From Modicisalibacter muralis (GTDB lineage Bacteria; Pseudomonadota; Gammaproteobacteria; Pseudomonadales; Halomonadaceae), in NCBI RefSeq assembly GCF_900102945.1, contig NZ_FNGI01000010.1, positions 108,590-172,589 of the forward strand: 64,000 nt of DNA. Direction: 5' to 3'. The translations under genes and the position numbers were made by a program. Positions 54,216 through 63,482 of this stretch are shown piece by piece (within the stretch, counting starts at the first letter, position 1; each line of letters opens with the position of its first letter). Below the pieces are notes generated by a model. It did no database searches, was not told where the DNA came from, and worked only from the letters and a program-made list of their open reading frames with translations.

Positions 54216-55013
54216 ATGCTGAATCGATTGTTGGTGACCGGCGCTGCCGGTGGTGTGGGCAAGGCCATTCGTCCGCATCTTTCACGCCTGGCTCACGAGG
54301 TGCGCTTGTCGGATGTCGCCGATCTGGGCGATGCGGGCGAGCACGAAGAGATCGTTAGCTGCGATCTGGCCAACGCCCAGGCGGTCAACGCCCTGGTGGC
54401 CGACTGTGACGGCATCGTGCACCTGGGCGGCGTATCGGTGGAAAGGCCCTGGAACAGTATCCTCCAGTCGAACATCGTGGGGGTCTACAACCTCTACGAG
54501 GCGGCGCGCAACCTCGGCAAGCCGCGCATCGTCTTCGCCAGTTCGAACCACACGATCGGCTACTATCCACGCACTACTCGGATCGACACCGAGGTGCCGC
54601 GCCGCCCCGACTCGCTATACGGGGTCTCGAAATGTTTTGGCGAGGACCTGGCGAGTCTCTACTACGACAAATTCGCCATCGAGACCCTGAGCGTGCGGAT
54701 CGGCTCGTGTTTTCCCAAGCCGGCGGATACCCGCATGATGGCTACCTGGTTGAGTGTCGACGATTTCGTCAGCCTGCTTGAGCGAGCATTCGCCGCGCCC
54801 AAATTGGCTTATACCGTGATCTATGGTGCTTCCGACAACGCCGAGAAATGGTGGGATAACGGCAAGTCATCGTTTTTGGGCTGGACCCCCAAGGATAGCT
54901 CCGAACCATGGCGCGCCGAGGTCGAGGCTCAGGACGACAGCATCGATCCCAATGATCCGGCCGTGGTCCATCAGGGGGGCAAGTTCGTCGCTCTCGGGCA
55001 TCCCGACGACTAA
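54216..55013 (+). CDS. udh: Uronate dehydrogenase
   Basis: 265 residues, SDR-type. TGAAGGVG (8-15) is the NAD-binding loop, ASSNHTIGYY (109-118) carries the Ser, and YGVSK (135-139) gives the catalytic Tyr/Lys. The whole has the pattern of Pseudomonas and Agrobacterium Udh (about 265 residues), which oxidise D-galacturonate and D-glucuronate at C1 to the 1,5-lactones with NAD+. Directly downstream is a short tandem repeat and the promoter region of kdgD copy 2. AACGAGGAAAAC-type ribosome site precedes the start. Confidence 0.9.
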   Translation: MLNRLLVTGAAGGVGKAIRPHLSRLAHEVRLSDVADLGDAGEHEEIVSCDLANAQAVNALVADCDGIVHLGGVSVERPWNSILQSNIVGVYNLYEAARNLGKPRIVFASSNHTIGYYPRTTRIDTEVPRRPDSLYGVSKCFGEDLASLYYDKFAIETLSVRIGSCFPKPADTRMMATWLSVDDFVSLLERAFAAPKLAYTVIYGASDNAEKWWDNGKSSFLGWTPKDSSEPWRAEVEAQDDSIDPNDPAVVHQGGKFVALGHPDD

Positions 55014-55424
55014 ACACTGTCGCTTGGTCGCTTGGTCGCTTGGTCGCTTCGAGCGAATCGGCGACGAGACTCACGATTCATAGGAGGGATGCGCCTGAAA
55101 TGCTCCTATGTCGCCAATCACGAGCGGTCGAGACATCACCGCTCGATGGATTTATTCACAGCCGGACGCCCCTCGCACTGGGGAGTCACGCCATTCTTGA
55201 CGGTCGCGATGCTGGCATGCTCGTTCCCGTTCCTTCGTCTTGGTCTGGTCTCGTCTGAAGCTAAGCGAGCAGGTGTCCATTGGACCCATGCCTGCGTGGA
55301 GCTTTGAGACTTTAGTTGTATTGCTTCGTAGGAGAGCGAGTTCTATCTTGGAGTTGTATGATGTATTACAACTGAAGCAGTGCTCCAGAATTCAAAGGCA
55401 TTGCATGAGCAAGAGGAACGCGTA
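55014..55424. other. Intergenic region with tandem repeat and operator-like site
   Basis: 411 bases without a convincing gene. 55020-55051 holds four tandem 8-base units TCGCTTGG (the last reads TCGCTTCG). At 55353-55371 lies the GTTGTATGATGTATTACAA sequence also seen before the first kdgD. GTCC-ATT-GGAC at about 55272 is a small palindrome. Short open frames on both strands have no ribosome site or homology character. The region looks like the promoter of the second kdgD preceded by sequence of unknown use. Confidence 0.5.
55353..55371. promoter_or_regulatory. Operator-like sequence upstream of the second kdgD
   Basis: Identical over 19 bases to 48088-48106 (GTTGTATGATGTATTACAA); here a C follows, so the palindromic arms extend to GTTGTA/TACAAC. 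It lies 53 bases upstream of the GTG start and contains a TATGAT hexamer. Confidence 0.7.
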
Positions 55425-56342
55425 GTGAACTTCACGAAAGACGATGTCATCGGGGCGGTTGGAGATGGACTGCTTTCATTCCCCGTTACCGATTTCGATA
55501 GCGCGGGCAATTTCAACCCGGAGAGCTATCGCAAGCGTCTCGAATGGCTTGCCGGCCACGACGTTTCCGCGCTTTTTGTAGCGGGAGGTACCGGTGAATT
55601 CTTCAACCTGGCGCTGGATGAGTTCCGTGACATCGTATCCCTGGCCGTCGAGACGATGAACGGCAAGCTGCCGGTAATCGCCAGCGCAGGACTGAGTGTG
55701 AAGAGCGGCAAGGCTTTCGCCAGGGTGGCCGAGGAGGCCGGCGCCGACGGCATTTTGCTGATGCCTCCTTACCTGACGGAATGCTCTCAGGATGGTCTGC
55801 TGGACTATGCGCGGCAGATCTGCGACTCCACCAGCCTCAATGTCATCTACTACAACCGTGGCAATGGCGTGCTCGAAGCGGAGGCCGTCAAGCAACTCGC
55901 CGATAGTTGTCCCAACCTGATCGGCTTGAAGGATGGCAAGGGCGACATTCAAGCGCTTAACAAGATCGTCAAGACCGTGGGTGACCGCCTGGTCTACATC
56001 GGTGGCGTGCCGACGGCGGAAATCTTCGCCGAAGCCTATCTGGCGATCGGGGTGAATACCTATTCATCGGCTGTGTTCAATTTTGTGCCGGAGATGGCGG
56101 TGAAGTTTTATCGCGAACTACGCCAGGGCAACAGGGAAGTCATCAAGAAGATGACTAACGAGTTCTTCATTCCCTTCGTCGATCTACGCGATAACAAGAA
56201 AGGCTACGCGGTCAGCCTGGTCAAGGCGGGGGCGGACATCATTGGCCGGCCCGCCGGGGATGTGCGCGCACCCTTGCCGATGCCCTCTGCTAAGGAGCGG
56301 CAAGCGTTGGAGGCGTTGATCGATATTGCAAAACGCTTATGA
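55425..56342 (+). CDS. kdgD: 5-dehydro-4-deoxyglucarate dehydratase (second copy)
   Basis: 305 residues, GTG start preceded by AAGAGGAAC. The catalytic motifs are the same as in copy one: FVAGGTGEFFNL, VIYYNRGNG and the Schiff-base Lys in GLKDGKGD. Sequence identity to the copy at 48211 is high throughout (most of the positions read alike). It opens the second half of the cluster, ahead of the TTT transporter genes, galactarate and glucarate dehydratases and the GntR gene. Two KdgD genes in one cluster are unusual. Confidence 0.93.
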   Translation: MNFTKDDVIGAVGDGLLSFPVTDFDSAGNFNPESYRKRLEWLAGHDVSALFVAGGTGEFFNLALDEFRDIVSLAVETMNGKLPVIASAGLSVKSGKAFARVAEEAGADGILLMPPYLTECSQDGLLDYARQICDSTSLNVIYYNRGNGVLEAEAVKQLADSCPNLIGLKDGKGDIQALNKIVKTVGDRLVYIGGVPTAEIFAEAYLAIGVNTYSSAVFNFVPEMAVKFYRELRQGNREVIKKMTNEFFIPFVDLRDNKKGYAVSLVKAGADIIGRPAGDVRAPLPMPSAKERQALEALIDIAKRL

Positions 56343-56474
56343 GGCAAGGAGGTGGATTGGTCACCCGTTAAGAGCAAAGGTGGCAATTGAAGGTGTGACG
56401 GTAAGACATAGTTACTTAATTTTGCACGCAATTCAGCGAATCCTATTAACAAAACCAAACCACGATAGGAAGAG

Positions 56475-57527
56475 ATGATGAAAAGTATGCCCGTAAGTTT
56501 TCGTTTATCCCTGTGCGCGCTCGCGATCGCAGGCGTATCCACCTCCACTCTCGCGGCGGAGGAGTGTCCCATTCCCGGGAATGTTCGCGTCGTTATTGGC
56601 TCCACCTCGACAGGGGGCGATACCTATCAGAACTCGAGCATCGTCGTGGATCGCCTGGCGGAGAAGCTGGACATCAACATGAAGGTCGATGCCGTCGGAG
56701 CGATGCCCGCGTTCCGGGCGCTCGAGCGGAGTTCCAACGGCAGCACGTTGATGATCTTCCACGACATGGCCTATCTGGGCCATCTCTATGGCATCAATGG
56801 CTATGACAATATCTTCGAGAAGTACAAGGTCGGGCCGACGGTCGCCATCAATCCCGGCAATGCTTATCTGGTCCCCAAGAATTCTCCCTACCAGACGGTC
56901 GATGAGATCATCGACGCAGCGGGCAATGGCGAGGAAATCAGCGTCGCGATACAGCCTGGCGGCGTTTCGGAGATCGGTTTCAGCGCGCTCAAGAATGCCG
57001 TGAAGATCGAATATCCGGGAATGGAAGACAATATTGTCGCGGTCAATACAGGCTCGCAGGCGGACAAGAATCAGCTACTTTTCAATGGCTATGCTGATGT
57101 GATCAATGGTTCCGTCCAGGCCAATGAGCAGTACACGCGGCTTCCCGAAGACGACCAGAAGGCGATGCGTTTCGTCTGGTTGACCGCCAGAAACGAGACA
57201 ATCAAGCAAGCCAATGAAGAAGGGCTGGGCGAGACAACGCGGGAAGAGCTTCTCCAATATGTCACACCCAATGTCTCCGTCACGATGGACGGGGAAAAGG
57301 ACTTCACCTTCGATAAGGAATTCTTCTTCCTTTACAACAAGGACATGAGCCCCGAGATTGTTAGTTGCATCGACAATGCGCTCGGGGAGATCTATGCCCA
57401 AGGCGAGATCCAGGAGCAGCAGAAGAGCTTGTTCTTCATTCCCAACTTCCTGCCCTCTTCCGAGGCTGCGGCTCACCTGAAGGACAAGATGGCACGGTAC
57501 GAGACCGTTATCGAGAATATCCAGTAA
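56475..57527 (+). CDS. Tripartite tricarboxylate transporter solute-binding protein (TctC family)
   Basis: 350 residues, with a signal peptide (MKSMPVSFRLSLCALAIAGVSTSTLA-AE). The first strand-loop reads VRVVIGSTSTGGDTYQNSSIVVDRLAEKL. Two ATGs stand side by side; the second (56478) has the better distance to AGGAAGAG. Together with the TctB and TctA genes that follow it forms a complete TTT importer. The likely ligand is a hexarate (galactarate or glucarate) because the genes for both dehydratases follow. The family is also called Bug. Confidence 0.85.
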   Translation: MMKSMPVSFRLSLCALAIAGVSTSTLAAEECPIPGNVRVVIGSTSTGGDTYQNSSIVVDRLAEKLDINMKVDAVGAMPAFRALERSSNGSTLMIFHDMAYLGHLYGINGYDNIFEKYKVGPTVAINPGNAYLVPKNSPYQTVDEIIDAAGNGEEISVAIQPGGVSEIGFSALKNAVKIEYPGMEDNIVAVNTGSQADKNQLLFNGYADVINGSVQANEQYTRLPEDDQKAMRFVWLTARNETIKQANEEGLGETTREELLQYVTPNVSVTMDGEKDFTFDKEFFFLYNKDMSPEIVSCIDNALGEIYAQGEIQEQQKSLFFIPNFLPSSEAAAHLKDKMARYETVIENIQ

Positions 57528-57537
57528 TGTAAGCGCC

Positions 57538-57560
57538 GGCCGGTGCTGATAGCGCCGGCC
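57538..57560 (+). promoter_or_regulatory. Intercistronic stem-loop after TctC-type gene
   Basis: GGCCGGTGCT (57538-57547) pairs over 10 positions (one G-U) with AGCGCCGGCC (57551-57560) around a GAT loop, 11 bases past the stop of the solute-binding protein gene. No T-run follows. Confidence 0.6.
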
Positions 57561-57640
57561 ACCTTCACGCACTCGCATTCGGATGAAATTAATGGCGACT
57601 CAACAGCTGACCCTAAGCGGCACTGTTAGGTGGGGATATC

Positions 57641-58084
57641 ATGGAGAGTAATTTCTTGTCATTGTTCGATGTGGCGATCGACTTCGAGCAGTCTCACCTG
57701 TTCTTCCCAAGAATAGTAACGTGGGTGCTGCTGATCATGCTTTTCATCATCGTTATCAGGGAGCGCAAAGCGATACTGCCAGGCCTGAGCCGGGCCGGGA
57801 AGGCTGTTTTCTCGAAAGAGGGAGACTTTGACAGGTTTCGCTTTTTCGGGACGTTAGCGCTGACGACGGCTTATTTTTATCTGATGTATGCCGTCGGCAG
57901 GATGTTCCCTAATACGGGGTACGGGTTTTTGTTAATGTCGATGCCCTTCATCTTTCTGCTCTCGCTGCTTTTTGTCGGCATCAAGACGCGAAGGAATGTC
58001 ATGATCATCTTTGCAAACGCCGTTATCGCCCCTGGGCTGGCTTGGTACGTACTCTCACAGCTTTTCAATATCACATTGCCGTGA
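57641..58084 (+). CDS. TTT transporter small membrane subunit (TctB family)
   Basis: 147 residues with four hydrophobic segments, typical for TctB. LFFPRIVTWVLLIMLFIIVIRERKAI is the first, and the last (NAVIAPGLAWYVLSQLFNI) runs near the C-terminus as in other members. TctB sequences are poorly conserved, and the call rests on topology and position between TctC- and TctA-type genes. Confidence 0.85.
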   Translation: MESNFLSLFDVAIDFEQSHLFFPRIVTWVLLIMLFIIVIRERKAILPGLSRAGKAVFSKEGDFDRFRFFGTLALTTAYFYLMYAVGRMFPNTGYGFLLMSMPFIFLLSLLFVGIKTRRNVMIIFANAVIAPGLAWYVLSQLFNITLP

Positions 58085-58102
58085 TGCAGGAGTGGCTAAA
58101 GC

Positions 58103-59611
58103 ATGGATTTCTTTTCGCAATTAACGCCGATGATCCTGCTGCTGGTGTTCGCCGGCACATTGATAGGAATAATATTCGGCTCTATCCCCGGCATGACCGC
58201 GACGATGGCGGTGGCCGTCTGTTTGCCGTTGACTTATTCACTGGGCATCAATGGCGCGTTGGCGTTGCTGCTGGGTCTCTACGTCGGCGGTATCGCGGGG
58301 GGCATGGTTCCAGCCGTGCTGCTTAATCTGCCCGGCACGCCATCATCCATATGCACGACATTCGATGGCCACCCTATGGCCAAGAAAGGGGAGGGGGAAA
58401 AAGCGCTCAAGGTCGGTATCGTCGCATCGCTGTTCGGTGGTCTTTTCAGTGCCGCTATACTGTTCTTTCTCGCTCCTGTTCTTGCCGATTTTGCTATCAA
58501 GTTTTCTTACGTCGAGAAATTCCTGATCATCTTCCTGGCGCTGACCGTGATCGGTTCGCTAGCCAAGAACATGTTGATGGGCATTTTCAGCGGTATCCTT
58601 GGTGTCTGGTTGAGCCTGATCGGCGTCTATCCAGTCACCGTTGGCGGTAATGGCGAAACCCGCTTGATGTTCGATTTCATGGAATATTACATGTACAGCG
58701 GTTTTTCCCTGCTGCCGGTACTGATCGGTATCTTCGGTCTTTCGGTGATTCTCTTGGACGCCGAGAAAGGGTTAAAGGGCGATGGCGATGGCCAAGCCAT
58801 CAAGCTGACCAAGGGATCCGGATTCTCCTTTCGCGATATCAAGGGCCAATTGGTCAATATGATTCGCTCTTCCTCCATCGGTACCTTCGTGGGCATTCTT
58901 CCGGGCGTTGGGGGCAGTACCTGCTCGATACTCGCCTATACGCAAGAGAAAAATTTCTCGAAAGACTCTTCGCGGATGGGGAAAGGCGCCCCGCAGGGTA
59001 TTATCGCTTCCGAGTCCTCCAACAACGCACTTACTGGCGGTGCATTAGTACCTTTGCTCTCCCTGGGTATCCCTGGCGACTCCACGACGGCGATCATGAT
59101 CGGTGCGTTCACCTTGCAAGGCATCCAGGTGGGTCCGCTGTTCATCAATAGCAATATCGATACCTGGTATATGATCGTTACCATGCTGGTGGTCGCGAAC
59201 CTGATCATGTTCGCTGCCATGTTCTTCGCAATTAAATATATTGCCAAGGTCATCGAAGTGCCCAAGCACCTGCTCTATCCCATCATCGTCATGATGTGTG
59301 TGGCAGGCGCTTATGCGATCAATTACGGCATTATGTTCGATGTCTGGGTGCTGCTGATTTTCGGTGTCCTTGGGTATATTGCCAGTAAGGTGGGTATTGA
59401 GGTCGTTCCTCTGATAATCGGGTTCATCCTGGGAAGATCGGCCGAGGTTTACTTCGTAAAAAGCCTGGAATCCTTCGGCAACTTCACCATCTTCTTTACC
59501 AAGAGCCCGATCGCCGTTGTCCTGTGGGTACTGATCATCATCTCCGTGGCGTTTCCTATCTACATGCGTATGCGCTCACGCCGCGGTGGCGATGCCGTGC
59601 AATCGAATTGA
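58103..59611 (+). CDS. TTT transporter large membrane subunit (TctA family)
   Basis: 502 residues, about 12 membrane helices. The TctA signature GIIFGSIPGMTATMAVAVCLPLTY is near the start, GGMVPAVLLNLPGTPSSICTTFDGHPMAKKGEG follows, and LLSLGIPGDSTTAIMIGAFTLQGIQVGP is the mirrored second-half motif. It carries the solute pathway. CAGGAG precedes the ATG. Confidence 0.95.
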   Translation: MDFFSQLTPMILLLVFAGTLIGIIFGSIPGMTATMAVAVCLPLTYSLGINGALALLLGLYVGGIAGGMVPAVLLNLPGTPSSICTTFDGHPMAKKGEGEKALKVGIVASLFGGLFSAAILFFLAPVLADFAIKFSYVEKFLIIFLALTVIGSLAKNMLMGIFSGILGVWLSLIGVYPVTVGGNGETRLMFDFMEYYMYSGFSLLPVLIGIFGLSVILLDAEKGLKGDGDGQAIKLTKGSGFSFRDIKGQLVNMIRSSSIGTFVGILPGVGGSTCSILAYTQEKNFSKDSSRMGKGAPQGIIASESSNNALTGGALVPLLSLGIPGDSTTAIMIGAFTLQGIQVGPLFINSNIDTWYMIVTMLVVANLIMFAAMFFAIKYIAKVIEVPKHLLYPIIVMMCVAGAYAINYGIMFDVWVLLIFGVLGYIASKVGIEVVPLIIGFILGRSAEVYFVKSLESFGNFTIFFTKSPIAVVLWVLIIISVAFPIYMRMRSRRGGDAVQSN

Positions 59612-59637
59612 TCACCTTGGTTAGTTAGGAAGAATCC

Positions 59638-61206
59638 ATGGAAAACAGGCAAGAAAACAACCTGGTCATCAAGGTGCATGAGTCGGATAACGTTGCCATT
59701 GTTATCCAGGCGGGCGGGCTACCGGCTGGCAGTCAACTGGGAGAGGGCACGACGTTGGCCGTGCCCATTCCTCAGGGGCATAAGGTGGCATTGACGGCCA
59801 TCGCCGAGGGCGAGCCGATCGTTCGTTACGGCGAAGTCATTGGCACCGCCCTGGCCGGGATCGCACGGGGCGATCATGTCAACGAGACGAATGTCCGTCT
59901 GCCCGAGGCTCCGGCGCTTGAGAACATGCCGCTGGCGACCCGCCCAGCGCCTTCCGCGGAGCCGCTGGACGGCTATACCTTCGAGGGCTTTCGCAACTCC
60001 GATGGTTCGGTAGGAACCAAGAACGTGCTCGGCATCACGACCAGCGTCCAGTGTGTGGCGGGAACGACCGACTATGTCGTCCGTCGCATCAAGAACGAAC
60101 TGCTGCCGAACTACCCCAATGTGGATGACGTCGTCGCGCTGAATCACACCTATGGCTGTGGTGTCGCGATCAATGCACCCGCCGCCATCGTGCCGATCCG
60201 GACTCTGCAGAACATTGCCCTGAATCCGAATTTCGGGGGCGAGGTCATGGTCATCGGCCTGGGCTGCGAAAAGCTGCAGCCCTCGACCCTGGTGTCGGAT
60301 CAGCCGGTCAAAATTTACGAGAACAGCCAGGCCGCGGATCCCGATGCGAATATCCTGAGTCTGCAGGATGAGTCGTTCATGGGCTTCGAAGAGATGGTCG
60401 ATGGCATCATGGCCATGGCCAAGGGTCATCTGGAAAAGCTCGATCGGCGCCGGCGCGAAACTTGCCCCGCGTCCGAGCTCATCGTGGGCATGCAGTGCGG
60501 TGGCAGCGATGCCTTTTCCGGCGTAACGGCGAACCCCGCCGTCGGCTTCGCCACCGATCTTATCGTCCGCGCCGGCGGTAGTGTGATGTTCTCCGAGGTG
60601 ACGGAAGTGCGAGACGCCGTTCATCTACTCACGCCGCGGGCAGCGGATGAGCAGGTCGGGCAGGCGCTTCTGCAGCAGATGCAGTGGTACGACCGGTACC
60701 TCGAACAGGGGCAGGCGGATCGCAGCGCCAACCCTTCCCCTGGCAACAAGCGCGGCGGCCTGAGCAATGTCGTGGAGAAGGCGCTCGGTTCGATCATCAA
60801 GTCCGGCAATAGCCCCATCGCCGATGTGATCGGGCCCGGAGAGCGAATCAGGAAGCGAGGGCTGACGTTTGCGGCGACGCCTGCGAGCGATTTCATCTGC
60901 GGCACGTTGCAACTGGCCGCCGGGATGAACCTTCAGGTCTTCACGACGGGGCGCGGTACGCCCTACGGTTTATCGATGGTTCCCGTTATCAAGGTTTCCA
61001 CCAATACCGCGCTGAGCCAACGCTGGCACGACATCATCGATCTCGATGCCGGTCGCATCGCCACCGGCGATGCCAGCATCGCGGATGTCGGTTGGGAGCT
61101 TTTCCACATGATTCTGGACATCGCGAGTGGCAGAAAGCAGGCCGCTGCGGATCGCCTTGGTCTGCATAACGATCTGGTTTTATTCAATCCCGCGCCAGTG
61201 ACGTGA
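59638..61206 (+). CDS. garD: Galactarate dehydratase
   Basis: 522 residues, as E. coli GarD (523). An N-terminal SAF-type domain (about 1-100) is followed by the UxaA/GarD dehydratase domain, with [29 protein letters not shown] and [20 protein letters not shown] supplying metal and substrate ligands. The C-terminus [12 protein letters not shown] is the GarD ending. It removes water from galactarate (mucic acid) to give 5-keto-4-deoxyglucarate, the KdgD substrate. It is 26 bases after the tctA-type gene. Confidence 0.95.
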   Translation: MENRQENNLVIKVHESDNVAIVIQAGGLPAGSQLGEGTTLAVPIPQGHKVALTAIAEGEPIVRYGEVIGTALAGIARGDHVNETNVRLPEAPALENMPLATRPAPSAEPLDGYTFEGFRNSDGSVGTKNVLGITTSVQCVAGTTDYVVRRIKNELLPNYPNVDDVVALNHTYGCGVAINAPAAIVPIRTLQNIALNPNFGGEVMVIGLGCEKLQPSTLVSDQPVKIYENSQAADPDANILSLQDESFMGFEEMVDGIMAMAKGHLEKLDRRRRETCPASELIVGMQCGGSDAFSGVTANPAVGFATDLIVRAGGSVMFSEVTEVRDAVHLLTPRAADEQVGQALLQQMQWYDRYLEQGQADRSANPSPGNKRGGLSNVVEKALGSIIKSGNSPIADVIGPGERIRKRGLTFAATPASDFICGTLQLAAGMNLQVFTTGRGTPYGLSMVPVIKVSTNTALSQRWHDIIDLDAGRIATGDASIADVGWELFHMILDIASGRKQAAADRLGLHNDLVLFNPAPVT

Positions 61207-61267
61207 TAGCGGTTCGATAAAGGCGCGCTTCATTTTACGTTCAACAAACAAGTAGAGGTTGGGCACG

Positions 61268-62593
61268 ATGTTCCCGAAAATCACCCAGATGACGGTAGTG
61301 CCGGTCGCCGGTTACGATAGCTTCCTGCTCAATCTTAGTGGTGGCCATGCCCCCTGGTTCGTGCGCTGTATCGTGATTCTCGAAGACAGTGCCGGCAATC
61401 GCGGGGTGGGCGAAATCCCATCCAGCCAAGGCATACTCAAGGGACTGGAACAGTGCCGGTCTTTGGTCGTCGATTCCAACGTCAACGATATCAAGAAAAC
61501 CCTTAATGGGGTGCGCCAGGTATTGGCACGCAATGGCCGCGAGGAACGTGGCCGCCAGACCTTCGATCTGCGTGTCGCCGTGCATGTGATTACAGGCATC
61601 GAATCGGCGTTGTACGATCTCTTCGGTCAGGCATTGGGAATGCCGGTCGCCGATCTGCTCGGTCAATACGGTCGTCAGCGCGACGAGGTCGAGGCGCTGG
61701 GCTACCTGTTCCTGCTCGGCGATCCCGACAAGACCGATCTTCCCTATCCAAAGGCGACCGATCCTCGCGATGCCTGGGACGAGGTGCGTTGTCGGGAAGC
61801 TCTGACCCCCGATGCGGTCGCCAACCTGGCCAAGGCGGCCTTTGATCGCTACGGCTTCAAGGATTTCAAGCTCAAGGGAGGTGTACTGCGCGGCGAAGAG
61901 GAAGCCGAGTGCATCCGCGCGCTACACGAAGCCTTCCCCGAAGCGCGCCTGACTCTCGACCCCAACGGGGCCTGGAAACTCGATGAAGCGATGCGGGTCC
62001 TGACGCCGATACGCGACCTGTTGAGCTATGCCGAGGACCCATGCGGCCAGGAAGAGGGCTATTCCGGTCGTGAAACCATGGCGGAGTTCAAGAAACGTAC
62101 CGGATTGCCTACCGCGACCAATATGATCGCCACCGACTTCAAGCAATTGCAGTACGCCGTGCAGCTCAACGCCGTGGATATCCCGCTGGCCGATTGTCAT
62201 TTCTGGACCATGCAGGGTGCGGTAAAGGTGGGAGAGCTGTGCAACGAGTGGGGCATGACCTGGGGCTCGCACAGCAACAATCACTTCGATATCTCATTGG
62301 CGATGATGACCCATGTGGCTGCGGCTTGCCCAGGAGAGATAACCGCTATCGACACGCATTGGATATGGCAGGACGGCCAGCGCCTTACCAGAGAGCCATT
62401 CGAGATTCATGATGGAAAACTCAAGGTACCGAAAGTGCCGGGTCTGGGGGTGGCATTGGATATGGCCAAGCTCGACGAGGCACATCAGCTGTATAAGCGT
62501 CTGGACGTCACTCAGCGCAATGATGCCATGGCAATGCAGTTCCTTATCCCGGGCTGGGAGTTCGATCCAAAGAAGCCCGCGCTGATACGTTAG
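61268..62593 (+). CDS. gudD: Glucarate dehydratase
   Basis: 441 residues from the ATG at 61268, close to E. coli GudD (446). Enolase-superfamily residues are visible: Lys in FKDFKLKGG, metal ligands in LTLDPNGAW and YAEDPCGQE, Asn in TATNMIATD and the catalytic His in [17 protein letters not shown]. It dehydrates D-glucarate (and L-idarate) to 5-keto-4-deoxyglucarate. With GarD it covers both common aldarates, feeding KdgD. AGAGG is found upstream. Confidence 0.96.
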   Translation: MFPKITQMTVVPVAGYDSFLLNLSGGHAPWFVRCIVILEDSAGNRGVGEIPSSQGILKGLEQCRSLVVDSNVNDIKKTLNGVRQVLARNGREERGRQTFDLRVAVHVITGIESALYDLFGQALGMPVADLLGQYGRQRDEVEALGYLFLLGDPDKTDLPYPKATDPRDAWDEVRCREALTPDAVANLAKAAFDRYGFKDFKLKGGVLRGEEEAECIRALHEAFPEARLTLDPNGAWKLDEAMRVLTPIRDLLSYAEDPCGQEEGYSGRETMAEFKKRTGLPTATNMIATDFKQLQYAVQLNAVDIPLADCHFWTMQGAVKVGELCNEWGMTWGSHSNNHFDISLAMMTHVAAACPGEITAIDTHWIWQDGQRLTREPFEIHDGKLKVPKVPGLGVALDMAKLDEAHQLYKRLDVTQRNDAMAMQFLIPGWEFDPKKPALIR

Positions 62594-62647
62594 TGTTTTC
62601 AGCGCCTGCAAGCGATACTTTAGCAATAATGGCTAATATGATGGGTG

Positions 62648-63409
62648 ATGAGTATGACTGGCAAACCTGAATTTCTGACTGAAGTCGCTCAGCTTAATGT
62701 ACAGAAGCTTTCGCGGGAAGGTAGCTTGTCGCTGAATGTGGCCGATCAGCTGGAAGCACTGATTACCCAAGGAAAAATCGTGGTGGGGCAGAAGCTGCCA
62801 ACCGAAAACGGTCTATGCGATTCGTTTGGGGTGAGCCGGACCGTCATTCGCGAAGCCATTACCCACCTTAAGTCTCTTGGGTTGGTGGAAACCCGTCGGG
62901 GAGTGGGAACTACCGTGATTCGTGCTGCCACCATCGAAGCGATGCCGGCGGAAAAAATAAATCCCACTACCGTTGAAGACATTCTGCATATCCTCGAGTT
63001 GCGACTGAATATAGAGCCTGCCGCAGCCGAACTTGCGGCCATTCGACACGATGAGCACGATCGCGTCATCCTGAAAGAAAAACATGAAGCGTTCATCAAG
63101 GCGCGTATTGAGCAATCCCAGGCGCGTGTCGAAGACTATGAGTTTCACTGTGCCATAGCGACAGCTACCAAGAACCCCTTCTTCAAAATATTTTACGAGC
63201 AGCTGAGCCAGGCAGTTATCCCGCGGGCCAAGCTGATGAGTGTCGAGATCAATACCTCGGCGACTGAAAAATACCTGGGTCGTGTGCTTGAAGAGCATGA
63301 ATATATTCTTGAGGCCATCCTTGCACGGGATTCCGAATCTGCAAGAGAGATGATGTTTCAGCATCTTAATCGTGCTCGAAATATGTACGCGAAATATCAG
63401 GAATCGTGA
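62648..63409 (+). CDS. GntR family regulator, FadR/FCD type
   Basis: About 253 residues; GTG 62645, ATG 62648 and ATG 62654 are all possible starts, with no decisive ribosome site. The N-terminal winged helix reads [60 protein letters not shown]. The FCD effector domain has the expected helices with metal-binding His and Asp residues ([25 protein letters not shown]). Its neighbours suggest it senses a uronate, an aldarate or 5-keto-4-deoxyglucarate and controls the cluster, probably through the shared operator-like sequence before both kdgD genes. Confidence 0.93.
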   Translation: MSMTGKPEFLTEVAQLNVQKLSREGSLSLNVADQLEALITQGKIVVGQKLPTENGLCDSFGVSRTVIREAITHLKSLGLVETRRGVGTTVIRAATIEAMPAEKINPTTVEDILHILELRLNIEPAAAELAAIRHDEHDRVILKEKHEAFIKARIEQSQARVEDYEFHCAIATATKNPFFKIFYEQLSQAVIPRAKLMSVEINTSATEKYLGRVLEEHEYILEAILARDSESAREMMFQHLNRARNMYAKYQES

Positions 63410-63482
63410 ACTGATCACGGTATGTCGCTGCGGCGGATTTCCGGCTTCATTCACTGTTCCAATCGCAACGATAGGAGACACC

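Noticed and set aside
55032..55307. Short open frames in the region before the second kdgD
   Set aside because: They start in the tandem repeat, have no ribosome site or recognisable features, and overlap the operator-bearing promoter region.
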